Part shown: one piece after another, positions 18,541 to 27,130 of the stretch
Position numbering within the stretch: the first letter of the stretch is position 1
How the letters are laid out: the number at the start of each line of letters is the position of its first letter
NCBI RefSeq assembly: GCF_000421265.1
Contig: NZ_ATWN01000010.1
Location: 124,001 to 188,000 of the forward strand
Direction: 5' to 3'
Length of the DNA stretch: 64,000 bases
From: Thalassospira lucentensis MCCC 1A00383 = DSM 14000
GTDB lineage: Bacteria > Pseudomonadota > Alphaproteobacteria > Rhodospirillales > Thalassospiraceae
The notes under the pieces: generated by a model
The model's database searches: none
Told to the model about the DNA's origin: nothing
Seen by the model: only the letters and a program-made list of their open reading frames with translations
Position numbers and translations under genes: made by a program

Positions 18541-20664
18541 ATGTTTAATGTCGTCCGTAAGGAAATGCAGTGGGGCAACGCCACTCTGACCCTTGAAACT
18601 GGTAAAATCGCCCGTCAGGCCGATGGTGCTGTCAAGGTCACCTATGGTGAGACCGTTGTTCTTTGTACTGCTGTTGGCGCCAAACAGCCGCGCCCGGATG
18701 TCGACTTTTTCCCGCTGACGGTTAACTACCAGGAAAAAGCATTTGCCGCGGGTAAAATCCCAGGTGGTTTCTTCAAACGTGAAGGCCGTCCTTCGGAAAA
18801 AGAAACCCTTGTTTCGCGTCTGATCGACCGTCCGATCCGCCCGCTGTTCCACCCGCTGTATCGCAACGACACCCAGATCGTTTGTACCGTTCTGTCGCAC
18901 GACATGGAACACGATCCGGATGTGGTTGCCATGATCGGCACCTCGGCTGCGCTGACGATTTCTGGCCTGCCGTTCCTCGGCCCGATTGGTGCTGCGCGCG
19001 TTGGTTATGCAGATGGTGAGTACATCCTCAACCCGGCGACCGACTCGGTTAAAGAAGGCGATCTTGATCTTGTTGTTGCGGGTACCCGCGATGGCGTGAT
19101 GATGGTTGAGTCCGAAGCATCCGAGCTGTCCGAAGAAATCATGCTTGGTGCAGTTAAATTTGGTCACGATCAGTTCCAGGGCGTTCTCGACCTGATCATC
19201 GATCTGGCTGAAGATGCTGCCAAAGAGCCGCGCGCTATTGCTGAACTGCCAGAAGGTTATGACGCATTGGTCGAAAAAGTTGCTGGTCTTGGCACCGATG
19301 CCCTGACCAAAGCTTATGGCCATGTTGTCAAACAGGAACGTTCGGCTGCAATTTCGGTTGCCAAAGCTGAAATCGTCGAGAAACTTGGCGATGAAGTTCC
19401 TGATGGACTTAAAGGCAAAGTTTCGTCGATCATCAAGGATCTGGAAAAAGACATCGTTCGCGGTGCGATCCTGAAAACCGGCAAACGTATTGATGGTCGT
19501 ACTGGCGCAGACGTTCGTTCGATCATGGGCGAAGTTTCGGTTCTGCCGCGTTCGCACGGTTCTGCGATCTTTACCCGTGGTGAAACGCAGGCACTGGCTG
19601 TTGTTACCCTTGGTACCGGTCAGGACGAGCAGATCGTCGATGCGCTTGACGGTGAATACCGGGAAAGCTTCATGCTGCATTACAACTTCCCGCCGTACTC
19701 GGTTGGTGAAGCTGGCCGCATGGGGTCGCCTGGCCGTCGTGAAATCGGTCATGGTAAACTTGCATGGCGTGCGCTGCACCCGTTGATGCCAACCAAAGAC
19801 GCCTTCCCGTACACTACCCGTATTGTTTCGGAAGTTACTGAATCGAACGGTTCGTCTTCGATGGCGACGGTGTGTGCAAGCTCGCTTGCAATGATGGATG
19901 CCGGTGTTCCGCTGGTACGTCCAGTTGCGGGTATTGCGATGGGCCTGATCAAGGAATCAGACGACTTTGCCGTTCTTTCTGACATCATGGGTGATGAAGA
20001 TCACCTTGGTGACATGGACTTTAAAGTTGCTGGTACCGAAAACGGCATTACCTCGCTGCAGATGGACATCAAGATCACCTCGGTGACCGCAGACATCATG
20101 CAGATCGCCCTGAAACAGGCACGTGACGGCCGTTTGCATATCCTTGGTGAAATGTCCAAAGCGCTTCCGGAAGCACGTGGTGAAGTATCGGGCAATGCAC
20201 CGACCATTACCCAGTTCTCGATCCCGAAAGACAAAATTCGTGATGTCATCGGTTCGGGCGGTAAGGTTATTCGCGAAATCTGCGAAGAGACCGGCGCAAA
20301 AGTCGATATCGAAGATGATGGTTCGATCACTGTCGCACATACCGATGGTGCAAAAGGCAAGCAAGCTGTTGATTGGATCAAATCAATCGTTGCAGAACCT
20401 GAATTGGATCATATCTATGATGGTAAGGTCGTTAAGGCTGTCGACTTTGGTGCGTTCGTAAACTTCTTTGGCGCCCGCGACGGTCTTGTTCACATTTCCG
20501 AACTGGCACCTGAGCGTGTCAAACAGGTTTCGGATATCGTGAAAGAAGGCGATGCAGTTAAAGTCAAAGTCATCGGTTTCGATGATCGCGGCAAGATCAA
20601 ACTGTCGATGAAACGTGTCGACCAGGAAACCGGTGCAGACCTCGAAGCAGGCGACGCCGAATAA
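18541..20664 (+). CDS. pnp: polyribonucleotide nucleotidyltransferase (PNPase)
   Basis: PNPase degrades RNA from the 3' end by phosphorolysis and is a degradosome component. The 707-residue protein has two RNase PH-like domains ([12 protein letters not shown] start; [14 protein letters not shown] in the second), a KH domain ([15 protein letters not shown]) and a C-terminal S1 domain ([16 protein letters not shown]). It ends soon after the S1 domain with a short acidic tail. AGAGGAAG precedes the ATG at 18541. A long leader helix suggests post-transcriptional autoregulation. Confidence 0.97.
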   Translation: MFNVVRKEMQWGNATLTLETGKIARQADGAVKVTYGETVVLCTAVGAKQPRPDVDFFPLTVNYQEKAFAAGKIPGGFFKREGRPSEKETLVSRLIDRPIRPLFHPLYRNDTQIVCTVLSHDMEHDPDVVAMIGTSAALTISGLPFLGPIGAARVGYADGEYILNPATDSVKEGDLDLVVAGTRDGVMMVESEASELSEEIMLGAVKFGHDQFQGVLDLIIDLAEDAAKEPRAIAELPEGYDALVEKVAGLGTDALTKAYGHVVKQERSAAISVAKAEIVEKLGDEVPDGLKGKVSSIIKDLEKDIVRGAILKTGKRIDGRTGADVRSIMGEVSVLPRSHGSAIFTRGETQALAVVTLGTGQDEQIVDALDGEYRESFMLHYNFPPYSVGEAGRMGSPGRREIGHGKLAWRALHPLMPTKDAFPYTTRIVSEVTESNGSSSMATVCASSLAMMDAGVPLVRPVAGIAMGLIKESDDFAVLSDIMGDEDHLGDMDFKVAGTENGITSLQMDIKITSVTADIMQIALKQARDGRLHILGEMSKALPEARGEVSGNAPTITQFSIPKDKIRDVIGSGGKVIREICEETGAKVDIEDDGSITVAHTDGAKGKQAVDWIKSIVAEPELDHIYDGKVVKAVDFGAFVNFFGARDGLVHISELAPERVKQVSDIVKEGDAVKVKVIGFDDRGKIKLSMKRVDQETGADLEAGDAE

Positions 20665-20674
20665 GCAAATTGGA

Positions 20675-20710
20675 TGCCGGACGACGATAAAAATGTAACG
20701 TCGTCCGGCA
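20675..20710 (+). terminator. perfect 12-bp hairpin after pnp
   Basis: TGCCGGACGACG (20675-20686) and CGTCGTCCGGCA (20699-20710) form a perfect stem with a 12-base A-rich loop. No T-run follows, so it may be a 3'-end protecting structure or a weak terminator. It overlaps a false ATG at 20674. Confidence 0.5.
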
Positions 20711-20763
20711 GTCAAAGCGATGCAGGGGTGTCGCTGGCAAATTGCCGAATGGGAGAGACGAAC

Positions 20764-22158
20764 TTGAAAGCCCTTAATCCGCTCGTCATGTCGGGTAAAG
20801 AAGTCTTGCCAGTTATCGAAGGTGGCAAAGGCGTCGCTGTATCGACGGGCAAAAGTTCCGGCGCATGGGCCGCTGCCGGCGGTATCGGAACTTTTTCCGC
20901 TGTGAATGCTGACTCGTATGACGAGAACGGCAACATGGTTCCGATCGAATACGCAGGAAAAACCCGTGGTGACCGCCATCAGGAACTGATTGCGTACGGT
21001 ATTCGCGGCGGCATTGCACAGGCTCAGATTGCCCACGAAATGCGGAACGGCGAAGGCCGTTTGCATATGAACGTCTTGTGGGAAATGGGTGGCGCCGAAC
21101 CCATCCTTGAGGGTGTGCTTGAAGGTGCCAAAGGCCTTATTCACGGGGTGACCTGTGGTGCGGGCATGCCCTACAAGATTGCCCAGATTTCAGCCCACTA
21201 CGGCGTTCACTATTATCCGATTGTGTCTTCGGCCCGTGCTTTCCGCGCATTGTGGCTGCGGTCGTATAAAAAGACCCCGGAATGGCTGGGCGGTGTGGTT
21301 TATGAAGATCCATGGCGTGCCGGTGGCCATAACGGCCTGTCGAATTCCGAAGATCCGCTTGTGCCCGAAGATCCGTTCCCGCGTGTCCGTGACCTGCGTA
21401 CATTCATGAATTCGGTTGGCCTGAACCATGTTCCAATCATTATGGCTGGCGGTGTCTGGTTCCTGCGTGATTTTGAAGACTGGATCGACAATCCGGAAGT
21501 TGCCCCGGTGGCCTTCCAGTTTGGTACCCGTCCGCTTCTGACCCAGGAAAGCGAGATTTCCGACGAATGGAAACAGCGCCTGACCAGTCTTCAGGATGGC
21601 GACGTATCACTGCATAAATTCAGCCCGACGGGTTTCTATAGCTCGGCGGTGCGTAATACCTTCCTCGAAGACCTGCATCAGCGGTCTGATCGTCAGGTGC
21701 GCTATTCGCGTACCGCCGAAGCAGACCTGCATGTTGGTATTCCGCTGGGCCGTCGTGGGCGTCCGATTTACGTCCGCGAAGATGATGCCGACAAGGTGCG
21801 TGGCTGGCTTGATGCCGGATACACCGAAGGTATGCCGACCCCGGATGAAACCATGGTGTTTTTGACACCTGAAAGCGCATTGACGGTTAAGAAAGACCAG
21901 ATCGATTGCATGGGCTGTTTGTCACAGTGCCAGTTCTCCAACTGGGAACAGCACAGTGGCACGACCGGCAAACGGGCTGATCCGCGTTCTTTCTGTATTC
22001 AGAAAACGCTTCAGAACATTGCGCACGGTGCGAAGGTCGAAAACGAACTGATGTTTGCCGGCCATAATGCCTACAAGTTTGGTGAAGACCCGTTCTATGC
22101 CAACGGCAATATTCCGACCGTCAAACAGCTTGTTGATCGCATCATGACCGGTGACTGA
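20764..22158 (+). CDS. nitronate monooxygenase-like flavin oxidoreductase with cysteine cluster
   Basis: A 464-residue TIM-barrel FMN protein of the nitronate monooxygenase (2-nitropropane dioxygenase) family: NPLVMSGKEVLPVIEGGKGV at the start, GVTCGAGMPYKIAQ in the middle, then VPIIMAGGVW and FQFGTRPLL. The C-terminal part carries C382-x2-C385-x3-C389 (CMGCLSQC) and C411, reminiscent of an iron-sulfur site. I chose the TTG at 20764 because GGGAGAG lies six bases upstream; the ATGs at 20674 and 20749 lack such a site, and the first sits in a hairpin. The physiological substrate is unknown. Confidence 0.78.
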   Translation: MKALNPLVMSGKEVLPVIEGGKGVAVSTGKSSGAWAAAGGIGTFSAVNADSYDENGNMVPIEYAGKTRGDRHQELIAYGIRGGIAQAQIAHEMRNGEGRLHMNVLWEMGGAEPILEGVLEGAKGLIHGVTCGAGMPYKIAQISAHYGVHYYPIVSSARAFRALWLRSYKKTPEWLGGVVYEDPWRAGGHNGLSNSEDPLVPEDPFPRVRDLRTFMNSVGLNHVPIIMAGGVWFLRDFEDWIDNPEVAPVAFQFGTRPLLTQESEISDEWKQRLTSLQDGDVSLHKFSPTGFYSSAVRNTFLEDLHQRSDRQVRYSRTAEADLHVGIPLGRRGRPIYVREDDADKVRGWLDAGYTEGMPTPDETMVFLTPESALTVKKDQIDCMGCLSQCQFSNWEQHSGTTGKRADPRSFCIQKTLQNIAHGAKVENELMFAGHNAYKFGEDPFYANGNIPTVKQLVDRIMTGD

Positions 22159-22181
22159 TCACCGATCTGTCAGATCATTTC

Positions 22182-22211
22182 AAAGGGCCGGTTTTTCACC
22201 GGCCCTTTTTT
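22182..22211 (+). terminator. rho-independent terminator after the flavin oxidoreductase
   Basis: AAAGGGCCGGT and ACCGGCCCTTT pair perfectly around a TTTTC loop, followed by a T-run. Confidence 0.9.
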
Positions 22212-22244
22212 ATGGGCGCATGCCGCGGATTGATGTGATTGGAG

Positions 22245-22258
22245 TTGATCAAAATCAA
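22245..22258. promoter_or_regulatory. FNR/FixK-type operator upstream of irr
   Basis: TTGATCAAAATCAA matches the Fnr/FixK consensus TTGAT-N4-ATCAA at all ten defined positions. It lies about 100 bases before the irr start, suggesting oxygen-responsive control of irr (inferred). Confidence 0.65.
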
Positions 22259-22351
22259 AGAACCGCGCGCAGAGGTTCCCTAAGGTAGCCTTGGAATTGA
22301 TCGGGGCCGTAAATGAATATTGGCCCGTCAGGAAAGTGAAGGGGCAAGATC

Positions 22352-22798
22352 ATGCGTACGGCCACCACCGGGCGTCCATACACCAATGCACTTAATCGCC
22401 TTAAAGAGGCCAATCTGCGCCCCACCCGGCAGCGCCTGGCCCTGGCCCGTCTGATGTTTGAAGATGGCCATCGCCATATCACGGCAGAGCAAATTCATTC
22501 CGAAGCAATGACCAACACCATCAAGGTGTCATTGGCAACGGTCTATAACACTTTGCACCAGTTCACCGATGCCGGTTTGCTTAATGAGATCGTGGTTGAT
22601 TCGGGCCGTTCATATTTTGATACCAACACCGCCCCGCATTATCATTTTTACTGCGAAGAAGACGGCATGCTGTCTGATATTCCCGCTGAATCCATTCAGA
22701 TTGCCGGTATTCCCAACATGCCGCGAGGCACGGAACTGCAGTCGGTTGATCTTGTTTTCCGCCTGAAACGCAATTCAGCGACACGGAATGCGGCCTGA
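22352..22798 (+). CDS. irr: Fur-family iron response regulator Irr
   Basis: A 148-residue Fur-family protein closest to alphaproteobacterial Irr, the regulator that responds to haem status and controls iron storage, haem and uptake genes. The winged helix (RPTRQRLALARLMF, VSLATVYNTLHQFTDAGL) is followed by the Irr-like FDTNTAPHYHFYCEEDG segment and a C-terminal dimerisation strand. The N-terminal haem-regulatory GCPW motif of Bradyrhizobium Irr is absent, as in many Irr proteins. AAGGGG precedes the ATG. A neighbouring rubrerythrin and iron transporter fit an iron/redox role; plain Fur is less likely. Confidence 0.82.
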   Translation: MRTATTGRPYTNALNRLKEANLRPTRQRLALARLMFEDGHRHITAEQIHSEAMTNTIKVSLATVYNTLHQFTDAGLLNEIVVDSGRSYFDTNTAPHYHFYCEEDGMLSDIPAESIQIAGIPNMPRGTELQSVDLVFRLKRNSATRNAA

Positions 22799-22950
22799 TT
22801 GCCCCGGTATGTTTGGCTGTGACCAGCATCTTGGTCGCGGGGTAATTTCGGCATTTGGGCACAAGGTGACAGGCTGATGAAATCTGCCGTCAGGTGGTGC
22901 AAATTGGTTTGATGCTGCTTGACGCAGAACGATTTCAGGACAAATACAGG

Positions 22951-22989
22951 GGTGGCAGAACCGCAAGGGTTTGCCGCCTGTTTTGTTTG
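22951..22989 (+). terminator. probable rho-independent terminator between irr and rubrerythrin
   Basis: GGTGGCA (22951-22957) pairs with TGCCGCC (22972-22978), and inner AACC pairs with GGTT, with one bulged G; TGTTTTGTTTG follows. Stem quality is moderate. Confidence 0.55.
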
Positions 22990-22995
22990 ATACCT

Positions 22996-23028
22996 TTCGC
23001 AAGCATCCACACAAATGATTCTTGCGAA
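22996..23028 (+). repeat. inverted repeat in the rubrerythrin 5' region
   Basis: TTCGCAAG (22996-23003) and CTTGCGAA (23021-23028) are perfect inverted repeats 17 bases apart, ending just before the AAGGA ribosome binding site. They could be an operator or a leader hairpin. Confidence 0.4.
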
Positions 23029-23050
23029 CAATAATATAAGGACAGCGCAC

Positions 23051-23479
23051 ATGGCGCTTAAGGGAACACGTACCGAGGAAAATCTGCGCGCAGCCTTTGC
23101 CGCAGAAGCACAAACCAACCGTCGATACCTTTATTTCGCCCAGCAGGCTGATATCGAAGGCGATACCGACGCCGCCGAGCTGTTCCGAGCCGCCGCCGAG
23201 GCGGAAACTGGTCATGCGTTCGGACATCTGGAGTTTCTTGAAAAAACCGGTGATGCGACGACCGGCAAGGCATTGGGTACGACAAAGCTTAATCTGGAAG
23301 CGGCATTGGCCTTAGAACGGGCTGAAGCCGATCAGACCTATCCGGAAATGGCGCGTATCGCGCGGGAAGAAGGGCTTGATGACGTTGCCGCATGGTTTGA
23401 AAGTCTGGCGCGGGTTGAAAATGCCCATGCCCAGCGGATTGAACGGTTGATCGAGCGCGTTGGTGAAGCGTCATCCTGA
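23051..23479 (+). CDS. rubrerythrin-type ferritin-like diiron protein
   Basis: A 142-residue four-helix protein with the rubrerythrin diiron ligands: EENLRAAFAAEAQTNRRYLYF (first Glu helix), AAEAETGHAFGHLEFL (ExxH) and FESLARVENAHAQRIERL (ExxxH) at the end. No rubredoxin domain is attached, so it is the short form (erythrin), which reduces peroxide using an external electron donor. The ATG at 23051 has AAGGA eight bases upstream; the longer frame from 23015 lacks one. Its position after irr fits peroxide/iron protection. Confidence 0.88.
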   Translation: MALKGTRTEENLRAAFAAEAQTNRRYLYFAQQADIEGDTDAAELFRAAAEAETGHAFGHLEFLEKTGDATTGKALGTTKLNLEAALALERAEADQTYPEMARIAREEGLDDVAAWFESLARVENAHAQRIERLIERVGEASS

Positions 23480-23548
23480 TCCACATATCTGACGGTTTTC
23501 GGGTATGTTGATCGTCCTTGTTTTCCAAGATAATGGGCTGGACCAAAG

Positions 23549-23833
23549 ATGTTTGTTGTTTCGCTGAGCTACAAAGTCCCGCTTGAAGAAGTGGATGCCC
23601 ATATTGACGGGCATATCGCATGGCTGAAATCAGCCTATGCCAAGGGGATGTTTCTGGCGTCTGGACGCAAAATTCCGCGTGATGGCGGGGTGATCCTTGC
23701 CAAGGGTGACCGGGCTCTACTTGAAGAAGAACTGACCCGTGATCCATTTCATCAACATGATCTGGCCGATTACACGATCACGGAATTTGATCCGGTCATG
23801 GTGGCGGATGGCTTGAACGCCTTGCAGGGCTGA
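23549..23833 (+). CDS. YciI-family protein
   Basis: A 94-residue alpha/beta-barrel protein of the YciI family: the start MFVVSLSYKVPLEEVDAHID, the H-x2-W pair in GHIAWLKSAYAKGMFLASG, and the C-terminal YTITEFDPVMV strand. The family has a conserved His-Asp pair suggesting an enzyme, but substrates are mostly unknown. It lies 69 bases after rubrerythrin and may be cotranscribed. No clear Shine-Dalgarno is visible. Confidence 0.85.
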   Translation: MFVVSLSYKVPLEEVDAHIDGHIAWLKSAYAKGMFLASGRKIPRDGGVILAKGDRALLEEELTRDPFHQHDLADYTITEFDPVMVADGLNALQG

Positions 23834-23871
23834 TAAATACCAAGGCTCATCAATGTGACAGGGCGTAGAAT

Positions 23872-23904
23872 GGACGTCAGAGCGATGTGTTTGTCCTGAC
23901 GTCC
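23872..23904. terminator. hairpin between convergent genes
   Basis: GGACGTCAG and CTGACGTCC form a nine-base-pair perfect stem with a 15-base loop between the convergent YciI and ABC transporter genes. There is no T-run on either strand, so termination is only suggested. Confidence 0.35.
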
Positions 23905-23941
23905 TCCATGTATCCGTGTCAGCAGAGATTCTCGCGAATGC

Positions 23942-24766
23942 TTATTGAGCAGCCAGTGACATGTCCGAGACGGGGTTATGCATCACGGCTGTGCTATGGC
24001 GGCTGTTGGTTTCATCATGCGGGCCGCGCAAGACAACGTGAGCATGACCAAGCGAATTATATTCGACATGGCCATCCACCTGATAGACATCGCGCAACAG
24101 GTCGCTGTCGATGACATCGGCACAGGGGCCGAAAGCCACCATGCGACCGTCGCGGATCGCCATGGCCTGATCGCAATATTGAAGCGCGTGGTTCAGATCG
24201 TGAATGGCGATCAATACAATGATGTTTTGCCCTTTGGCGATATCACGCATGAAAGACAGAACCTCCATCTGGCGATGCAGATCAAGGGCCGAGGTTGGTT
24301 CATCCATCAGAAGGATTTTCGGGTCCCGCACCAGTGTCTGGGCGATGGCAACCAATTGGCGTTGTCCGCCGCTGAGCTCACCCAGATTGCGCGCCGACAG
24401 GTCTGAAATACGCAAGGCAGCAAGAATGCCATCAATGCGGGTCAGTTCATCATCACGCACGCGTAAACTTGATCCTTGCTTGGCGGCAAGAATGACTGAC
24501 TCATAGACCGACAAAACGGCGGTTGATCCGGTATCCTGCGGCATATAGCAAATGGTGTTGCGCTGTTTGGCGGCAGACCCGGTATCGACCGTGCCCTCCC
24601 CCTTGGCCAGTCCCGCAATGCGTTTGAACAGGCTGGATTTACCTGCCGCATTGGGGCCGATGACGGCGGTGACAGTGCCCGGTTTGATCAACGGTGTCGT
24701 AACACCCGAAACCACCTGAACCTTGCCATACCGCGCTCCGATATTTTCAAGTTGCAGCGTTACCAT
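23942..24766 (-). CDS. iron-siderophore-type ABC transporter ATPase
   Basis: A 274-residue FepC/FecE-type ATPase: Walker A GPNAAGKSS, ABC signature ELSGGQRQLVAIAQTL, Walker B ILLMDEPTSALD and the AIHDLNHAL H-loop. GGAGG six bases upstream fixes the start at 24766; a longer frame reaching 25126 is out of place inside the permease gene. It overlaps the permease by seven bases. With the permease and binding protein it forms a complete FecBCD-type importer; the substrate (ferric siderophore, haem or similar) cannot be read from sequence. Confidence 0.92.
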   Translation of the reverse strand: MVTLQLENIGARYGKVQVVSGVTTPLIKPGTVTAVIGPNAAGKSSLFKRIAGLAKGEGTVDTGSAAKQRNTICYMPQDTGSTAVLSVYESVILAAKQGSSLRVRDDELTRIDGILAALRISDLSARNLGELSGGQRQLVAIAQTLVRDPKILLMDEPTSALDLHRQMEVLSFMRDIAKGQNIIVLIAIHDLNHALQYCDQAMAIRDGRMVAFGPCADVIDSDLLRDVYQVDGHVEYNSLGHAHVVLRGPHDETNSRHSTAVMHNPVSDMSLAAQ

Positions 24767-25821
24767 GATTTCCTCCGACTTGCGAAAATCAACGAGAAGA
24801 AGAACGGCACACCGACAAGGGCGGTAATCACCCCGATCGGCAAGATCGCACCCGGGATCAGCAATTTGGAAAGTACTGAGGTGGCCGACAGGATCAAGGC
24901 CCCGCACAGAACCGATGCGGGCAGGAAGAAACGCTGGTCTTCGCCCACCAGCATGCGGGCGATATGTGGGCCAACCAGCCCGATAAAGCCGATGGTGCCA
25001 ACAAACGATACCGGGATTGCCGCCAGAAGGCTTACGATCAGCATGGTGCGCAGGCGTAGACCCTGAACATTGACGCCGAAACTTTCTGCCTTGGCATCGC
25101 CCAGACGAAGGGCGGTTAAGGCCCATGCTTGTTTGGTAAACAGCGGCAGGGCAATCGCAACGGCGGCGGCAGTCACCGCAACCTTGGTCCAGGTGGCTTT
25201 CACCAAGCTACCCATGGTCCAGAAGACAACAGCAGCCAACGCCTGCTCACTGGCGAGATATTGCAACAGGGCCAGAAGCGCGTTGAAGGTAAAGACCAGT
25301 GCGATGCCCAGCAAAACAATGGTTTCGACCGTGACACCACGCATACGGCTAAAGAAATGAATGATCAGTGCTGCACCCATGGCCATGATGAAGGCATTGA
25401 TCGGAATAATAAATTCAACAAGGGACGGCACAAGCGCGACGCCCAGAACCAGAGCCAAGGCCGCGCCAAATCCGGCGGCCGCCGAAATGCCAAGCGTAAA
25501 CGGGCTGGCAAGCGGATTGGCAAGGATGGTCTGCATTTGCGCCCCGGCGGTTGACAGGGCGGCCCCAACGGTCAGCGCCATCAACGCAACCGGCATGCGG
25601 ATTTCCCAAATCACCACGCGCATTTGATCGGTTGCGGCACTCGGATGCAGCAGGGTCGCAATCACATCAGATAACGCATAGTTGGCCGGACCTGTCGCCA
25701 GATCGATGGCAAAGGACAAACACAATGCTGCGCCCATTGCGAGCAACAGCAAAAAACGGCGCAGGGAGCGTGCCTTATACTGCACGCTCCCTGCTTCGAC
25801 ACTTACTTGATTGGTCGTCAT
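24760..25821 (-). CDS. FecCD-family ABC transporter permease
   Basis: A 353-residue permease with about nine to ten membrane segments and the family signatures RMPVALMALTVGAALSTAGA, QMQTILANPLASPFTLG and FIGLVGPHIARML near the C-terminus. The start codon overlaps the stop of the binding-protein gene by one base (TAATG) and its end overlaps the ATPase gene. There is only one permease gene, so it presumably works as a homodimer. Confidence 0.93.
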   Translation of the reverse strand: MTTNQVSVEAGSVQYKARSLRRFLLLLAMGAALCLSFAIDLATGPANYALSDVIATLLHPSAATDQMRVVIWEIRMPVALMALTVGAALSTAGAQMQTILANPLASPFTLGISAAAGFGAALALVLGVALVPSLVEFIIPINAFIMAMGAALIIHFFSRMRGVTVETIVLLGIALVFTFNALLALLQYLASEQALAAVVFWTMGSLVKATWTKVAVTAAAVAIALPLFTKQAWALTALRLGDAKAESFGVNVQGLRLRTMLIVSLLAAIPVSFVGTIGFIGLVGPHIARMLVGEDQRFFLPASVLCGALILSATSVLSKLLIPGAILPIGVITALVGVPFFFSLIFASRRKSW

Positions 25822-26951
25822 TAGTTTGTGGCACTATCTTTGATCGAGATGAAGTAACCCGGCTGATAATCCAGCGGCAGGAAGCGATCATGAAGCTCTT
25901 TGAAGGTGGCTTCGGGATCGATATCGGCAAACAGGTCCGGGTGGAACCATTTCGCCATCTGTTCGATCACGACGAACTGGTACGGGCTGTTATAGAATTG
26001 GTGCCAAACCGCATGGACCTGACCGTTCTCGACCGCTTTCACACCGGTGAATGCCGGACGTTCTGTCAGACCAACCAGCTTGCGGCGAGCTTCGACCATA
26101 TCAGCATCTGGGCCAAGACCAACCCATGCACCACCCGGGGAATAGGCTTCCCAGCTGGCACCGGTACCCACGAACTGATCGGGGTTGGAGGCGACAACCT
26201 GTTCCGGGTTGATGGTGCCGAAGGTGCCCGGGATTATCGATGCCGCGATATTCACGCCACCGGCCATTTCAACCATGGTGCCGAAGTTTTCATTGCCAAA
26301 TGACATGCAGCATTCTTCTGAATAGCCTGCAGCACGTTCAATAAATACCTGCGGCTTTTCCGGGTTTGCCTTGGCAATACGATCGGTTACGTTCTTTATG
26401 CTGTCCGCGCGGAACTTGATGAACTCTTCAGCACGGTCTTCCTTGCCAAAAAGTTGGCCTAGGATTTTCATGCTGTTTTCGGTGTTTTTCATCGGGGCTT
26501 CGCGGAAGTCGATATAAACTAGCGGAATGCCAACAGCGGCGAGTTTTTCGTCAAAACCGCCATCTTCGGTGGCAGCTTTGGCTTCAAGATTCATGATGAC
26601 AACATCAGGGTTCAGCGAGATCGCCTGTTCGACATCGAACGTGCCGTCTTTGATTCCACCAAAGGTCGGAATCTCATCAACGCGCGGATATTTCGCAGCA
26701 TAGATGTCATAGGTTTGCGGGTCGGCCTTTTTCAGGTCATCGCGCCAGCCAACAACACGGGCGAAAGGATCTTCGCTATCAAGCGTTGCCAACCCATAAA
26801 TCAGGCGGCCTTCGCCAAGGATTACGCGTTCAACCGGCAGGTTTACCGAAACCTCCAGCCCGGTGACGTCGGTAATTTTAACCGATTCGGCGGCTTGTAC
26901 AGATCCCGCAACTAACATCGTCAGCGCCGCAATTGCACCAAAAATTTTCAT
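25821..26951 (-). CDS. periplasmic substrate-binding protein of iron ABC transporter
   Basis: A 376-residue protein with an Sec signal peptide (MKIFGAIAALTMLVAGSVQA) and the two-lobed FepB/BtuF-type fold: VTGLEVSVNLPVERVIL at the start, PDVVIMNLEA and IPLVYIDFREAP. There is no lipobox Cys. It has the long C-terminal lobe of siderophore-binding members. A purine-rich GGGAACGGGA precedes the ATG. It is first in a three-gene operon and faces the methyltransferase gene across a region with Fur-like palindromes. Confidence 0.9.
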   Translation of the reverse strand: MKIFGAIAALTMLVAGSVQAAESVKITDVTGLEVSVNLPVERVILGEGRLIYGLATLDSEDPFARVVGWRDDLKKADPQTYDIYAAKYPRVDEIPTFGGIKDGTFDVEQAISLNPDVVIMNLEAKAATEDGGFDEKLAAVGIPLVYIDFREAPMKNTENSMKILGQLFGKEDRAEEFIKFRADSIKNVTDRIAKANPEKPQVFIERAAGYSEECCMSFGNENFGTMVEMAGGVNIAASIIPGTFGTINPEQVVASNPDQFVGTGASWEAYSPGGAWVGLGPDADMVEARRKLVGLTERPAFTGVKAVENGQVHAVWHQFYNSPYQFVVIEQMAKWFHPDLFADIDPEATFKELHDRFLPLDYQPGYFISIKDSATN

Positions 26952-27020
26952 TCCCGTTCCCTCATTTAGGATTGCCCTGATGCGGGATTATCAGTTATTG
27001 AGAATGCAAATCAATGTTTT

Positions 27021-27037
27021 TCGCAATGATAATGCGA
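27021..27037. promoter_or_regulatory. putative iron-responsive (Fur/Irr-type) operator
   Basis: TCGCAATGATAATGCGA is a near-perfect palindrome with an ATGATAAT core like a Fur box and TGCGA arms. A second inverted repeat, TTGCGGATTCGCAA, lies at 27043-27056. Both sit between the divergent iron-transporter and methyltransferase genes. Which regulator binds is inferred. Confidence 0.5.
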
Positions 27038-27130
27038 TTTATTTGCGGATTCGCAATTTGAACATCTGTGAGAGATTGAGACAAATCGCGGAAATCTCCC
27101 GTTTTCCGCTGTTGAGGGCATAAAGACACC

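Noticed and set aside
18475-19779. 434-codon open frame on the minus strand over pnp
   Set aside because: Antisense shadow of a full-length PNPase gene; low-complexity composition typical of reverse-strand frames here.
20674-20763. Earlier ATG for the flavin oxidoreductase
   Set aside because: It lies at the foot of a perfect 12-bp hairpin and has no ribosome binding site, whereas TTG 20764 has GGGAGAG at good spacing.
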